54,493 bases of DNA from an uncultured Cytophaga sp. (GTDB lineage Bacteria > Bacteroidota > Bacteroidia > Cytophagales > Cytophagaceae), in assembly GCF_937863595.1 (NCBI RefSeq), contig NZ_CALMGQ010000024.1, positions 1 through 54,493 of the forward strand, read 5' to 3'. The stretch's first letter is position 1, and each line of letters starts with the position of its first letter. This document shows positions 33,318 through 42,904 of the stretch, one piece after another. Both the position numbers and the translations under genes were made by a program. The notes below the pieces were generated by a model, which was given only the letters and a program-made list of their open reading frames with translations, searched no databases and was not told the DNA's origin.

Positions 33318-35183
33318 TTATCTTCCCATGTAAATCATTAATATTGAAATATCCGAAGGATTCACACCACTTATTCTGGATGCTTGTCCTAGCGTAGCTG
33401 GTTTTAGTTTACTTAGCTTCTCCCTAGCTTCAATAGATAATGCTTGTATTTTTTTATAATCAAAGTCTGGATTAAGAGGCATATTTTCTAGCTGTGTCAT
33501 CTTTTGAGCCATGATTTCTTCCTTCTCAATATAGTCTCTGTACTTCACTTCAATGATTGCTTGTTCTACTTCTTCTTGTGTGTAGGGTTCAATTAAAGTA
33601 GCAATCTCTGGTAGTTTGTCTGCAAATAGATTGATTTCTATGTTTGGTCTTTTTAATAGATTATAAAGTATTACCTTTTCTCGGATTGCAGCAGAGCCGT
33701 TTTCTTCAAGTATTGGATTCGCTACTTCTGGTTTAATCTTTGTATTCTTAATTTTTTCTACCAATTTCTCACTTTGTTCTTTCTTAACCAACATGTCTTG
33801 GTAGCGTTCTTTACTTGCTAAGCCTATTTTATGGCCAATTGGAGTTAACCTCAAATCAGCATTATCTTGTCTTAAAAGTATTCTGTATTCGGCTCTTGAA
33901 GTAAACATTCTATAAGGTTCTTCTGTACCCTTATTTACTAAGTCATCTATCAGAACACCAATATAAGCTTCCGATCTTTTGAGGATAAGGGCTTCTTCTT
34001 CTTTCGCAGCTTTGTGCGCATTGATACCTGCCATTAATCCTTGGCAAGCTGCTTCTTCGTATCCTGTAGTACCATTTATTTGTCCAGCAAAGAAGAGATT
34101 TTTGACCAATCTAGTTTCTAAACTTAACTGCAATTGTGTAGGTGGGAAGAAATCGTATTCGATTGCATACCCTGGTCTAAACATCTTTGCATTTTCAAAA
34201 CCAGCTATTTTACGTAACGCTTTGTATTGAACTTCTTCAGGTAAAGAAGTAGAAAACCCGTTTACATATACTTCTACTGTATTCCATCCTTCAGGCTCTA
34301 CAAAGATTTGATGTCTTTCCTTTTCAGCAAAACGATTGATCTTATCTTCTACGGAAGGACAATACCTCGGTCCTAAGCCTTGGATTCGTCCTGTAAACAT
34401 GGGTGAACGATCAAAGCCTTCCTTCAATGTTTCATGTACAGCTAAGTTGGTATAGGTTATATGGCAAGAACGTTGTTTAACTAAAGGAACCGTTTGTTTA
34501 GAATAAGAGAATTTAGAAGGATTTACATCTCCTTCTTGTTCTTCCATTATGCCATAGTTTAATGTTCTTCCGTCTACTCTAGGTGGTGTACCTGTTTTCA
34601 TTCTACCACTTTCAAAACCTAGTTCAACCAATTGTTCGGTTATACCTGTTGCAGCTTTCTCCCCTGTTCTACCTCCACCCAATCTCTTTTCACCAATATG
34701 TATGATACCGTTTAAGAAGGTTCCATTTGTTAGGACTACTGTTTTACCTGGTATCTCTATACCTAATCCTGTACGTACGCCACATACTCTACCATCTTTA
34801 ACCAATAGACCAGATACCATTTCTTGCCACATATCTACGTTTGGTAATGCTTCTAACTGCATGCGCCATTCCCAAGCAAACATATGTCTATCGTTTTGTG
34901 ATCTCGGACTCCACATAGCAGGTCCTTTAGAACGATTGAGCATTCTAAACTGTATCATTGACTTATCAGAAACAATGCCTGACAATCCGCCTAATGCATC
35001 AATCTCACGTACTATTTGTCCTTTTGCTACTCCACCCATGGCGGGATTACAACTCATCTGTGCTATTGTTTGCATATTCATTGTTGCAAGCAATACTTTT
35101 GAGCCCATATTGGCAGCAGCGGCAGCAGCTTCGCAGCCAGCATGTCCAGCACCAACAACAATTACATCATATTCAGGAAACAT
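33318..35183 (-). CDS. mnmG: tRNA uridine-34 carboxymethylaminomethyl modification enzyme MnmG (GidA)
   Basis: Full length at 621 aa. With MnmE it installs the cmnm5U34 group in the anticodon of several tRNAs. The FAD-binding motif VVGAGHAGCEAA is at the N-terminus. The strongly conserved GGVAKGQIVREIDALGG, GTPPRVDGRT, and GQINGTTGYEEAACQGL blocks follow, with the C-terminal helical MnmE-binding part (KPATLGQASRISGVNPSDIS). The gene is classically found next to the replication origin in many bacteria. Here its upstream flank is the parS-rich region. Confidence 0.97.
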   Translation of the reverse strand: MFPEYDVIVVGAGHAGCEAAAAAANMGSKVLLATMNMQTIAQMSCNPAMGGVAKGQIVREIDALGGLSGIVSDKSMIQFRMLNRSKGPAMWSPRSQNDRHMFAWEWRMQLEALPNVDMWQEMVSGLLVKDGRVCGVRTGLGIEIPGKTVVLTNGTFLNGIIHIGEKRLGGGRTGEKAATGITEQLVELGFESGRMKTGTPPRVDGRTLNYGIMEEQEGDVNPSKFSYSKQTVPLVKQRSCHITYTNLAVHETLKEGFDRSPMFTGRIQGLGPRYCPSVEDKINRFAEKERHQIFVEPEGWNTVEVYVNGFSTSLPEEVQYKALRKIAGFENAKMFRPGYAIEYDFFPPTQLQLSLETRLVKNLFFAGQINGTTGYEEAACQGLMAGINAHKAAKEEEALILKRSEAYIGVLIDDLVNKGTEEPYRMFTSRAEYRILLRQDNADLRLTPIGHKIGLASKERYQDMLVKKEQSEKLVEKIKNTKIKPEVANPILEENGSAAIREKVILYNLLKRPNIEINLFADKLPEIATLIEPYTQEEVEQAIIEVKYRDYIEKEEIMAQKMTQLENMPLNPDFDYKKIQALSIEAREKLSKLKPATLGQASRISGVNPSDISILMIYMGR

Positions 35184-35212
35184 ATATCCTTGTTATTTAT
35201 TCGTTCTATGTA

Positions 35213-35228
35213 TGTTCCACGTGAAACA
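35213..35228 (+). other. parS site 1
   Basis: Exact TGTTCCACGTGAAACA, matching the bacterial parS consensus TGTTNCACGTGAAACA. Only 30 bases upstream of the mnmG start codon, so ParB binding could influence mnmG expression. Confidence 0.85.
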
Positions 35229-35289
35229 AATCTTTTTCTATTGAATCATCTTTTGTTTCTCGAGGATCTCTTTTATTTACGTGTATATA

Positions 35290-35305
35290 TGTTCCACGTG
35301 AAACA
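35290..35305 (+). other. parS site 2
   Basis: Exact TGTTCCACGTGAAACA, same orientation as the others. Confidence 0.85.
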
Positions 35306-35410
35306 TAATACAATTCCTTTGCTCTATTTATGAATTTAGGAAATCCATTTTAATACTAATCTCCTTCTTCTTGGAAGGATTCTTTTCTATTGAGTCTTTT
35401 TATTATAATA

Positions 35411-35426
35411 TGTTCCACGTGAAACA
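35411..35426 (+). other. parS site 3
   Basis: Exact TGTTCCACGTGAAACA. Confidence 0.85.
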
Positions 35427-35457
35427 TGGTTCCTTTCTTTATTGCAGATTATTCTTT

Positions 35458-35499
35458 TGACACCTTTTAATGATTCCCTTGAACCATTAAAAGGTGTCA
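35458..35499. repeat. 15-bp perfect hairpin within the parS region
   Basis: TGACACCTTTTAATG pairs with CATTAAAAGGTGTCA across an 11-base loop. There is no T run, so it is more likely a structural or protein-binding dyad than a terminator. Confidence 0.7.
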
Positions 35500-35592
35500 C
35501 TTCTATTCTTGTTATATTAAGAGCTTTCCCTTATACTAAACCAATCCCTATTTTCTTAATTATAGCCTAATCCTTATTTTAATTGGTTCGTA

Positions 35593-35608
35593 TGTTCCAC
35601 GTGAAACA
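35593..35608 (+). other. parS site 4
   Basis: Exact TGTTCCACGTGAAACA. Confidence 0.85.
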
Positions 35609-35760
35609 TCTTGATTCATTTATTCTCTATCTTTCATCACTAAGAATGTCTAAATATCTTTCTACTGTTGCTATTGTATAAAGATATCTCTTAATTTGTC
35701 CTTATAGATAATATCTGATGCAAATCTTTATTATTACTATTATACATCTAGTTATTTATA

Positions 35761-35775
35761 TGTTCCATGTGAACA
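35761..35775 (+). other. degenerate parS-like site
   Basis: TGTTCCATGTGAACA: one substitution in the CACGTG core and one A missing. Probably a decayed site. Confidence 0.45.
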
Positions 35776-35831
35776 TTACAGATGATTTTTTCCTGTGATA
35801 TCATATTTATATCTGTTTCATTCCATTCACA

Positions 35832-35847
35832 TGTTCCACGTGAAACA
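35832..35847 (+). other. parS site 5
   Basis: Exact TGTTCCACGTGAAACA. Confidence 0.85.
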
Positions 35848-35983
35848 TTCGTAAGAATCATTTAGTCTCATTATGCATTACGTTCTCTCTTATACCAAAC
35901 TCTTTCTGCTATACTATAAACAGATTCTTTTATTGAATGAACTATATTTCCTTCATCAGGTTTTTATATTCTATTGACTTGTA

Positions 35984-35999
35984 TATTCCACGTGAAACA
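35984..35999 (+). other. parS site 6, one mismatch
   Basis: TATTCCACGTGAAACA; only the second base differs from the others, and the core is intact. Confidence 0.7.
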
Positions 36000-36306
36000 T
36001 AATGCTTTTCTTCTTTCATCAAGAACTTATATAATGAAATATATCAATTAACCACATACCTCATATCAAGTTCAATTATGGTTTCTTTTGAGCTATTCAT
36101 CTTTAATGGTTAAAAAGGAATAGAATAATACACAAGCAATATTGCTATTGTACTTTCATATTGTCTTTCTTATATATTTTAATTAAAGTGCTTATGTGAT
36201 GTATTCCTTTAATTTACTCGATTATAGTAGGTCTATTTTTGTTTAAGTTTATTCTTTATTCGTCAGGTATTATGTTTTGATTTATATCAACTCTATCTAT
36301 TAAACA

Positions 36307-36322
36307 TGTTCCACGTGAAACA
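36307..36322 (+). other. parS site 7
   Basis: Exact TGTTCCACGTGAAACA; the last clear site, about 280 bases from the ybeY stop codon. Confidence 0.85.
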
Positions 36323-36602
36323 TATCCTATTATTCTTTTAAAACGATTTAAATCTATTCTCTTTAGGTTGCTCCTTATGAAACATCTGTTGACTCTTTAT
36401 CCTAAATCTAATTGTAAAAGGAACACATATAAACTGGTTTGATAAATCAAATCTAGGCTTTTTGATTAGCGCTTATATGGGTTTCATTTTAATCTGGTAT
36501 GTTTTTTGGGAGGATCATTTTTATCCGAATACATTCTAGCATCATGGATGAAATAGAGATACGTGTAAGCAACGATGTCTCCTCTTTGCATTGATATCAA
36601 TT

Positions 36603-37034
36603 TTAGAAAGTACGTAAGGCTAAGGAAGTATCTTCTTTTGTTCTCATGAGCGTACTCTCAACTTTGGTTTTGTCTTTATATCCGGTAAGATGTAGCAAGC
36701 CATGTGCGAGCACTCGATGTAGTTCATCTTTAAGTGTGGTTTGCTGTAGCTTGGCATTATCCCGAACACGATCTATACTGATGAAAATATCTCCTTCTAT
36801 CTCTCCCTTAAACTCACTGTTGTCGAAGGTAATTACATCGGTATAGTAATCGTGATTTAAAAAATCTTTATTCATTTGAAGAAGATATTCATCTGAACAA
36901 AAAATATAGTTTAGTTCTAAGATGGAATATTTTTCTTTTTTGGCAATCGTATTCAACCAAGACCGTATTTCAGTACGTTGTCTTAATTGATAGGTAATAT
37001 CTTCGGTAAAGAAATGAATCAATGCTTCAGGCAA
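36603..37034 (-). CDS. ybeY: endoribonuclease YbeY (rRNA maturation)
   Basis: A 143-aa metalloprotein. The signature HRVLAHGLLHLTGYKDKT contains the first zinc histidines (HG..HL). The third ligand position, usually His in GYDH, is GYKD here, as I have seen in other Bacteroidota. An upstream 'DVITFDNSE' block is also typical. It is needed for 16S rRNA 3'-end processing and ribosome quality control. It starts 2 bases after the RsbW-like gene, so they are an operon. Cytoplasmic. Confidence 0.93.
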   Translation of the reverse strand: MPEALIHFFTEDITYQLRQRTEIRSWLNTIAKKEKYSILELNYIFCSDEYLLQMNKDFLNHDYYTDVITFDNSEFKGEIEGDIFISIDRVRDNAKLQQTTLKDELHRVLAHGLLHLTGYKDKTKVESTLMRTKEDTSLALRTF

Positions 37035-37036
37035 AA

Positions 37037-37438
37037 TTAATTATTAAAGAATGTTAATTCTACTTTACGGCCATCGTTTGAAAACTTAACTTCATCCGCT
37101 AAATGTTTCATCAAAAAGATTCCTCTTCCTCCTACTTTTTCAAGGTTCTCAGGTGCAGTTGGATCAGGTAATGTATCTGGATTAAATCCTGGACCTTCAT
37201 CCTCTACAGTAAAAACCAAAACGTTCTCAGTACAAGATGCCGTTAGAGTAACATTCTTTTTCTTATCCTCTTTGTTGCCATGACGGATAGCATTGTTTAC
37301 CGATTCGGTAATTGCAACCATAATGTTACCATAGATGTCGTCATCTATTTCAAATGTTTCCTTTACGTTGTCAATAAAACTTTCTACAATACGAATGTTT
37401 TCTACTAAGGATGGGATTTGTATGCGCAAGGATTCCAT
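37037..37438 (-). CDS. RsbW-like anti-sigma regulatory ATPase
   Basis: A 133-aa GHKL ATP-binding domain without other modules. N box is ITESVNNAIRHGNK, G1 is VEDEGPGFNP and G2 is GGRGIFLMKHL. Such single-domain serine kinases phosphorylate an anti-sigma-factor antagonist. No STAS antagonist gene lies next to it. It is conserved in front of ybeY in Bacteroidota. What it phosphorylates is not visible here. Confidence 0.87.
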   Translation of the reverse strand: MESLRIQIPSLVENIRIVESFIDNVKETFEIDDDIYGNIMVAITESVNNAIRHGNKEDKKKNVTLTASCTENVLVFTVEDEGPGFNPDTLPDPTAPENLEKVGGRGIFLMKHLADEVKFSNDGRKVELTFFNN

Positions 37439-37544
37439 GTTTTTTTATAATTTATGCAAGTTATTTCATTGATAATTAATAACAAAATAAGTCTAGGTTC
37501 AATTAACTAAGAATGAACAATAAGCTGCATTTGTTTACTATTTT

Positions 37545-40500
37545 TTATTCTAATACCTTAAAATATTCATCTATTTCTTCTTTATAATAGGGAGTATAGG
37601 AAGGTGGTATGGTCTTTATTAATTCTAATTGCTTTTCTTTCGTCTTTAGATATTTCTCCAATGAAGGTGGTACGGTGTTCGGTTTTTGAACACCGGCTTT
37701 AGATTCTCTTGTATTGTCCCACTCCCGCTCCCGAATCGATTTCTCTGCTTCAAGTAAACGGGTTTGAATTTCTCTTTGGCGCATAATGGTCTCGTTGGTA
37801 ATGTTTTTATTTACCAGATCTCGCTCCGTTTGCTCCATCATTTCATTCAACTTCTTCAAATCGTTTCCAGGTTTACCACCTTGTTCCTTCATGAGATTTT
37901 CCATCTCCTGTAGACCTTTACGAATACGTTCTTGTTCAGCTGCAAGTTTTGCTAATTCTTCTGAATAGCCTTTTCCACTTCCACCATTCTTTTTCAATTG
38001 CTCAATGCGTTCGCTTAATTGCTTTTGCATGTCACCCATTTTTCCAGATTTAGGCTTGCCTGAGGAACCGGGTTTGGGTTTGTTGCATTGTGCACCACTC
38101 ATTTTCGGCTGACTAGCTGCCATCTGTTGTTGCATTTGCTTCAATACTTCATCCAACATCAAGGCCAAATTATTCATGGATGTCATCGCATATTGTTGAT
38201 CTGCTGCCGCTAAATCTGGGCGACGTTCCTTTATATGTTGTACGGCTGCATCCATGTATTGGTTCATGGCAACTACCTCTTTTGTAACAAATGCTTCTAT
38301 TTGAGGAACGCGTTTGGCAAGGGCATACAAGCTGTCTTTGATTACTTTGCTGTCATCCTTTAATTTCAATTGCTGTTGACCTAAACTGATGTAACGCGGA
38401 TCTGACTGACGAACTTTTTTAAATTCATTCATCAATGCTTCTTCATCAAACGAAACGTGCAACAAATTATCCAATATCTGACGCAAGTTTTTCATATTCT
38501 CTGTTGCTTCCGCCTCTTGCATTTCTTGTTGCATTTCCTGCATCTTGCTCGATAATTTTTTCATCTTATCTGCAGCACTTTTTTGCGAAGCTCCCGCTTT
38601 TTTACTTTGGTTGTTTTGTAGTTCATCACTACTTTTTTCCATGTCTTGGTCGATCTCCTCTCCTTCTTGTTTCAGGTCTTCCAGCGGTTTTTTGTCTTCT
38701 AATTCTTTATTTAATTCTTCAAGATTTTTCATTTCTTCTTGAAGTTTATCAAACTCTTTATTTAATTGCTCTTGCTCTTTTTGAAGTGCATCTTTTGGTG
38801 CTTTTTGATCAAGTGTTTTCTCTGCTAAATCTTCTTGTTTCTTAGCTAATTCATCTAATTTCTGGATGTTATTTTCTAATGCACGATCAAATTGCATCTG
38901 TTTGAAAATCTCTAAATTACGCTCAATTTCCTTTTCTAAGAACTTATCTTTATCCGTTAGATTCTTTAATGCTTTATCTAATTCTTCTTTATTTGCATTT
39001 TCTTTAAGCAGCTTTTCCATTTCTGCCATCATTTTCTTTGTTTCCTCGTCGAGTAATTCATTCATTAATTTTTCGAGTTGCTTCATTTTTTCAGCTAATG
39101 CTTGAGAAGCTGGGTCAAATTTATTTTGTTTTTCTTGAAGTTTCTTGAAATTTTCTTTCAATTGTTCCAGCTCCTTTTCAAGTGCTTGGTTCTTTTTAAC
39201 CATGTCTTCCATGGCTTTTTTATCTTGCCAGGTAAGTTGCTTCTTCGTTTTTAGACGCTCTTCCAACTGCTGCATTTCTTTTTGCAATTGTTGTGCTTGC
39301 TTCGCAACGTCTTGAAATTGATTGGAAGCTGAACTTGATGCAGATTTCAATTCTTGATTCAGCTCTTCTTCTGTTGGAATTTTCCACGTGAAAACAGCTG
39401 ACTTTGTACTTTTAGATCCGTTTATACCATCATTATCAAATACTTCTAGATAATATTCCAACTCTTGACCAGACTCAATTTTGATAGAGTCTAAGTGCCA
39501 CGTGAAATAGAATGTTTGATTCGATTTATTTGATTCTATACCAACTGGTTTTAATCCTTTTTTAACAATATTTTTATCTTTACTTTTTATGGAATACTGT
39601 AATTGTAATTTTTTTATACCATAATCATCTGATAATGAACCACCAAAAGTAATTTCTTCCATTAAGGTAGAATCACGAAACTCCTCAACACGAATCAATG
39701 GATATTGGTCTTTAATTACCGTTAACGAATACTGTATAGGATCAACTGTTGCTGATTTGGTTGCATTTAATTGCAAGGAATATTGATCGTCTTGTAGTAT
39801 GGTTTTTTTGAAACTAAATCTGCTTCCATCTTTTGATCCTTTAATAGGAATATTTTTATCTTTTTTAAAAGATAATTCTAGGCTCTCAGCATAGACCGTT
39901 TCAATGTTCCACGTTATTGTTGTCCCTTCTGGAATACTTAAATTCCCTCCATTTTTTATGGATTCTGACTCTTTGTGAATATAGGCAGGATATTGTAAAA
40001 TCATATCTACCCCACGAATATCTGGCTTTACATCTACTTCAAGTTCATATTGCTGTGACAAAAAACCAGCCGCTTCAAAAGAGAAATTTTCAATTCGCTG
40101 CACGTTTTTGAATTCGTAACTAAACTTCCCATCTCCTTGATGTTTTAATTTATAGCGTTGCTTGCGTACGATGATATAACATTGATCGGGAATTTCATTT
40201 CCCGCTAACTCTAGGTTAATTTCTAGGTCTTGATTTTTGTAAGCTGACAGTTTTTTATTCAATAAGTTGAATTGAAATGGTGCTGGCACTAAAAATTGGT
40301 TGTTGTATTTGATTATACGGTTTGCACTCTCTGTTAATAAACCTGGTATAATAAATAATAAAATGATTATTAGAAATATAGGTGGTAATACAAAGCGTGC
40401 ATACTTACGGTTTTCAGATAATTTAATTCCCCCTGCAAATTCAAAGGTATTTAGCTCATTTGACTTTTGCTGAATGCTCGCTAGTATAAGTGCATTGGTT

Positions 40501-40871
40501 TGAGTATCAGGTTGTGCCTGTAATTGAAGCGTATTGACTAATTTGTCTTTAATTTCTGGGAAGAGTGATCCTATTTGTTTTGCGGCTTCTTCATTGCTAA
40601 GTGCTTTATCTAATTGAAATAGCTTTATAATAGGTATTAAAACCCAGCTGCTTAATGTATAGGCTACACTGCCCAGCAAGAAAATCAAGAATGCGAGTCG
40701 TACGAAGCTGTTAAATCGACCAAAATGTTCGCTCAAGGCAAGTACCAAAAATATAGAGGATATCAATCCGATTGAAATCAAAGATCCACGTACCAATCTA
40801 TTGAGATAATACTTCTTCTTGTATTGTCTCAGATTGATTAGCAGTTCTTCATATGTTGCACCGAATATCAT
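37545..40871 (-). CDS. DUF4175 family large membrane-anchored coiled-coil protein
   Basis: A 1108-aa protein. Near the N-terminus are hydrophobic segments at ~30-50, ~58-80 and ~160-180, then beta-rich domains (~200-500). A very long Glu/Lys/Gln-rich coiled coil (~510-860) follows, with heptads such as 'LEKEIERNLEIFKQM'. A Gly/Ser/Lys-rich linker and a second helical part complete it. The layout fits the DUF4175 proteins of Bacteroidota, which are probably envelope proteins. Function unknown. CACGTG-containing parS-like fragments occur in its coding sequence (39380, 39485, 39905) but are degenerate. Confidence 0.82.
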   Translation of the reverse strand: MIFGATYEELLINLRQYKKKYYLNRLVRGSLISIGLISSIFLVLALSEHFGRFNSFVRLAFLIFLLGSVAYTLSSWVLIPIIKLFQLDKALSNEEAAKQIGSLFPEIKDKLVNTLQLQAQPDTQTNALILASIQQKSNELNTFEFAGGIKLSENRKYARFVLPPIFLIIILLFIIPGLLTESANRIIKYNNQFLVPAPFQFNLLNKKLSAYKNQDLEINLELAGNEIPDQCYIIVRKQRYKLKHQGDGKFSYEFKNVQRIENFSFEAAGFLSQQYELEVDVKPDIRGVDMILQYPAYIHKESESIKNGGNLSIPEGTTITWNIETVYAESLELSFKKDKNIPIKGSKDGSRFSFKKTILQDDQYSLQLNATKSATVDPIQYSLTVIKDQYPLIRVEEFRDSTLMEEITFGGSLSDDYGIKKLQLQYSIKSKDKNIVKKGLKPVGIESNKSNQTFYFTWHLDSIKIESGQELEYYLEVFDNDGINGSKSTKSAVFTWKIPTEEELNQELKSASSSASNQFQDVAKQAQQLQKEMQQLEERLKTKKQLTWQDKKAMEDMVKKNQALEKELEQLKENFKKLQEKQNKFDPASQALAEKMKQLEKLMNELLDEETKKMMAEMEKLLKENANKEELDKALKNLTDKDKFLEKEIERNLEIFKQMQFDRALENNIQKLDELAKKQEDLAEKTLDQKAPKDALQKEQEQLNKEFDKLQEEMKNLEELNKELEDKKPLEDLKQEGEEIDQDMEKSSDELQNNQSKKAGASQKSAADKMKKLSSKMQEMQQEMQEAEATENMKNLRQILDNLLHVSFDEEALMNEFKKVRQSDPRYISLGQQQLKLKDDSKVIKDSLYALAKRVPQIEAFVTKEVVAMNQYMDAAVQHIKERRPDLAAADQQYAMTSMNNLALMLDEVLKQMQQQMAASQPKMSGAQCNKPKPGSSGKPKSGKMGDMQKQLSERIEQLKKNGGSGKGYSEELAKLAAEQERIRKGLQEMENLMKEQGGKPGNDLKKLNEMMEQTERDLVNKNITNETIMRQREIQTRLLEAEKSIREREWDNTRESKAGVQKPNTVPPSLEKYLKTKEKQLELIKTIPPSYTPYYKEEIDEYFKVLE

Positions 40872-40922
40872 TAGGCTTATTCAATAATAGAATTGATTAA
40901 AACATCTGTATATCTGTATGAG

Positions 40923-40964
40923 AAAAAACCCGTAATAATTTCTGTTAGAAATATTACGGGTTTT
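40923..40964 (-). terminator. terminator of the peptide-binding protein gene
   Basis: Thirteen-base perfect arms (40925-40937 and 40952-40964); on the minus strand the hairpin is followed by a T run. About 45 bases past the stop codon at 41009. Confidence 0.85.
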
Positions 40965-41008
40965 AATGATTGTAATTCCTCTACACAAAGAAGAAGATTT
41001 CGAATGAA

Positions 41009-42769
41009 TTATTTAGAATCTCCTTTTGCTGGAGTTAAATAAACAGATGTGAAATCTCTGTATTGCATTGCATTATTTGGGAAATTTTTAACAGTAGGTT
41101 GCATTAATCTGTAAGCTTCATCGTACCATAATACTACGATTGGAGCATCAGCCATTGCTACTTTTTCTGCTTCTAAGAAATATTTATAAGCTTCTTCATT
41201 CGATTGAGCTTTTAATCCTTTTTCGTATAGATTATCGAAATTGCTGTTTTTATAACGAGCCATGTTTGGATACGAAGATGAAGATGAAGTAGCAGGAACA
41301 TTTTTACCGTATAAATACCATAGGAAATTTTCTGGACTTGGATAATCTGCAATCCAACCAACTCTGAATAAATCTGCTTTACCACCAATCATATTATCAA
41401 TTAACGTTGCAGTTGTAACTACATTCGTTTCGATTGTGATATTTAAGTTATTTTTTAATTGAGTTCTAACTTCGTTTGCAACTGCTTCGTTTCTTCCACC
41501 GTCAGAGTTTAATTCCAATACAATTTTAGGAACATCAGCACCTGATTTGAAACCAGCTTTTTTAAGATAATAGGTAGCAGAATCTAAGTTTAATGTATAA
41601 CCTGTGATTGATTTTGCATCGTATTCAGGGAAAACATTTACTGGAGTAATACCCCAGAAGCCTGGTGCATCGCCTTCGCCGTCCAATACTTTATCTAAAA
41701 TCATTTTACGGTCAATACCGAAAGAAATTGCTTTGCGAAGGTTTACGTTATTGAACATTTTACCTTGGTTTGCAAAAGAAAGGAAATGTACTGCCATTTC
41801 TGGATTCTTTTGTAATTCATACATTCCGTATTCACCTGTTTTCTTAACAGATTGCTCTTCAATATCAATAATGAAATCTGTTGGAAGGCGATACATCATA
41901 TCAAAATTACCCTTCTTAAATTCAATCAATTCAATCTTACGATCTTTTAAGAATTTAACAGCAATACCATTTAAGTATGGTAATTGATTGCCATCTTGAT
42001 CTTTCAAGTAGTAATTTGGATTTTTTAATAAGTTAACTGAAGTACCTTCATCAATGCTAGAAATTACAAATGGACCTGTACCAACTGCTTTTACACGCAT
42101 TTCTTGTCCGTATTTTTCATATGCTTCTTTAGCAAATACAAAAGTAAATGGACGAGCTAAATTGTATAAGAAAATTGAATTTGGTTCAATAAGCGTAAAT
42201 TCAATAGTTAATGGATCGATAACTTTTATACCAGAAACTTCAAACTCAGGTTTTTTACCACCTACTGTAGCTTCGTAATATTCATCTGCTCCCTTTAAAA
42301 TACCTTGGAACATGCTAAATCCTTGGTTTTGCTGAGGATTAGATGTACATAATAAACTGAAGCAATATTTAAGATCGTCTGCAGTTAGTTCGCGACCTTT
42401 TCCATCAGGGAAACATGCATTGTCGTGGAACATAACTCCTTTACGAAGTTTGAATGTATACACAGTTTTTGATTCATCAATCGTATAGCTTTCAGCCAAA
42501 CCGTTTGTTAAGTGTAATGAATCTTGAGTGAATTTCATTAGACCTTCATACACTTGAGAAGCAATTCTGTAAGAAGTTGCATCTGTAATGTTGTGAGGGA
42601 ATAAATTTTTAAGAAATTCCGCTTCGTTGTATTTAAAAATTCCACCGGAATATTTGCCGCCTTTGGCTTCTACTAATGCTTCTGCATTTTCAGATCTTCC
42701 ATCTTTGCTATCGGAACAAGATCCCATAACAAGTACTGCAAGTAATAGTGGGAATAACGATTTTTTCAT
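41009..42769 (-). CDS. ABC transporter peptide-binding lipoprotein (family 5, DppA/OppA type)
   Basis: A 586-aa extracytoplasmic solute-binding protein. Lipobox Cys is at 18 (LVMGSC). The family block 'YTFKLRKGVMFHDNACFPDGKGRELTADDLKYCFSLL' is clear, as are 'VKAVGTGPFVISSIDEGTSVNLLKNPNYY' and 'NVNLRKAISFGIDRKMILDKVL'. It binds oligopeptides or other small ligands and delivers them to an ABC permease. No permease or ATPase gene is adjacent. Monocistronic with its own terminator. Confidence 0.92.
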   Translation of the reverse strand: MKKSLFPLLLAVLVMGSCSDSKDGRSENAEALVEAKGGKYSGGIFKYNEAEFLKNLFPHNITDATSYRIASQVYEGLMKFTQDSLHLTNGLAESYTIDESKTVYTFKLRKGVMFHDNACFPDGKGRELTADDLKYCFSLLCTSNPQQNQGFSMFQGILKGADEYYEATVGGKKPEFEVSGIKVIDPLTIEFTLIEPNSIFLYNLARPFTFVFAKEAYEKYGQEMRVKAVGTGPFVISSIDEGTSVNLLKNPNYYLKDQDGNQLPYLNGIAVKFLKDRKIELIEFKKGNFDMMYRLPTDFIIDIEEQSVKKTGEYGMYELQKNPEMAVHFLSFANQGKMFNNVNLRKAISFGIDRKMILDKVLDGEGDAPGFWGITPVNVFPEYDAKSITGYTLNLDSATYYLKKAGFKSGADVPKIVLELNSDGGRNEAVANEVRTQLKNNLNITIETNVVTTATLIDNMIGGKADLFRVGWIADYPSPENFLWYLYGKNVPATSSSSSYPNMARYKNSNFDNLYEKGLKAQSNEEAYKYFLEAEKVAMADAPIVVLWYDEAYRLMQPTVKNFPNNAMQYRDFTSVYLTPAKGDSK

Positions 42770-42904
42770 TGTATCGTGGGAAATTATAATATGTACTCAG
42801 TTAATATTTTTTTTCTAGTTATACATAGCAGAATTATACGCTGTATAACTAGAGTTTGATTTTAATATAGCAATATACCAAATTATGTATACAAACAAAT
42901 TTAT

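Larger units (their letters stand above)
35184..36602. other. 1.4-kb gene-free parS-rich region
   Basis: No credible coding frame on either strand. The plus strand is visibly T-rich and A-poor. It contains six exact TGTTCCACGTGAAACA sites, one single-mismatch site, one shortened site, and a 15-bp hairpin. It probably serves as a chromosomal centromere-like region for ParB loading. It splits the conserved ybeY-mnmG gene pair. Confidence 0.8.

Noticed and set aside
38435..39105. Plus-strand frames opposite the coiled-coil gene
   Set aside because: They are antisense to the repetitive Glu/Lys-rich coiled coil, whose codon bias keeps the opposite frames open; Phe/Leu/Ser-rich composition is the usual artefact.
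39380..39914. Additional parS sites within the DUF4175 gene
   Set aside because: They keep CACGTG or one half-site but have three or more mismatches, and are explained by coding sequence.
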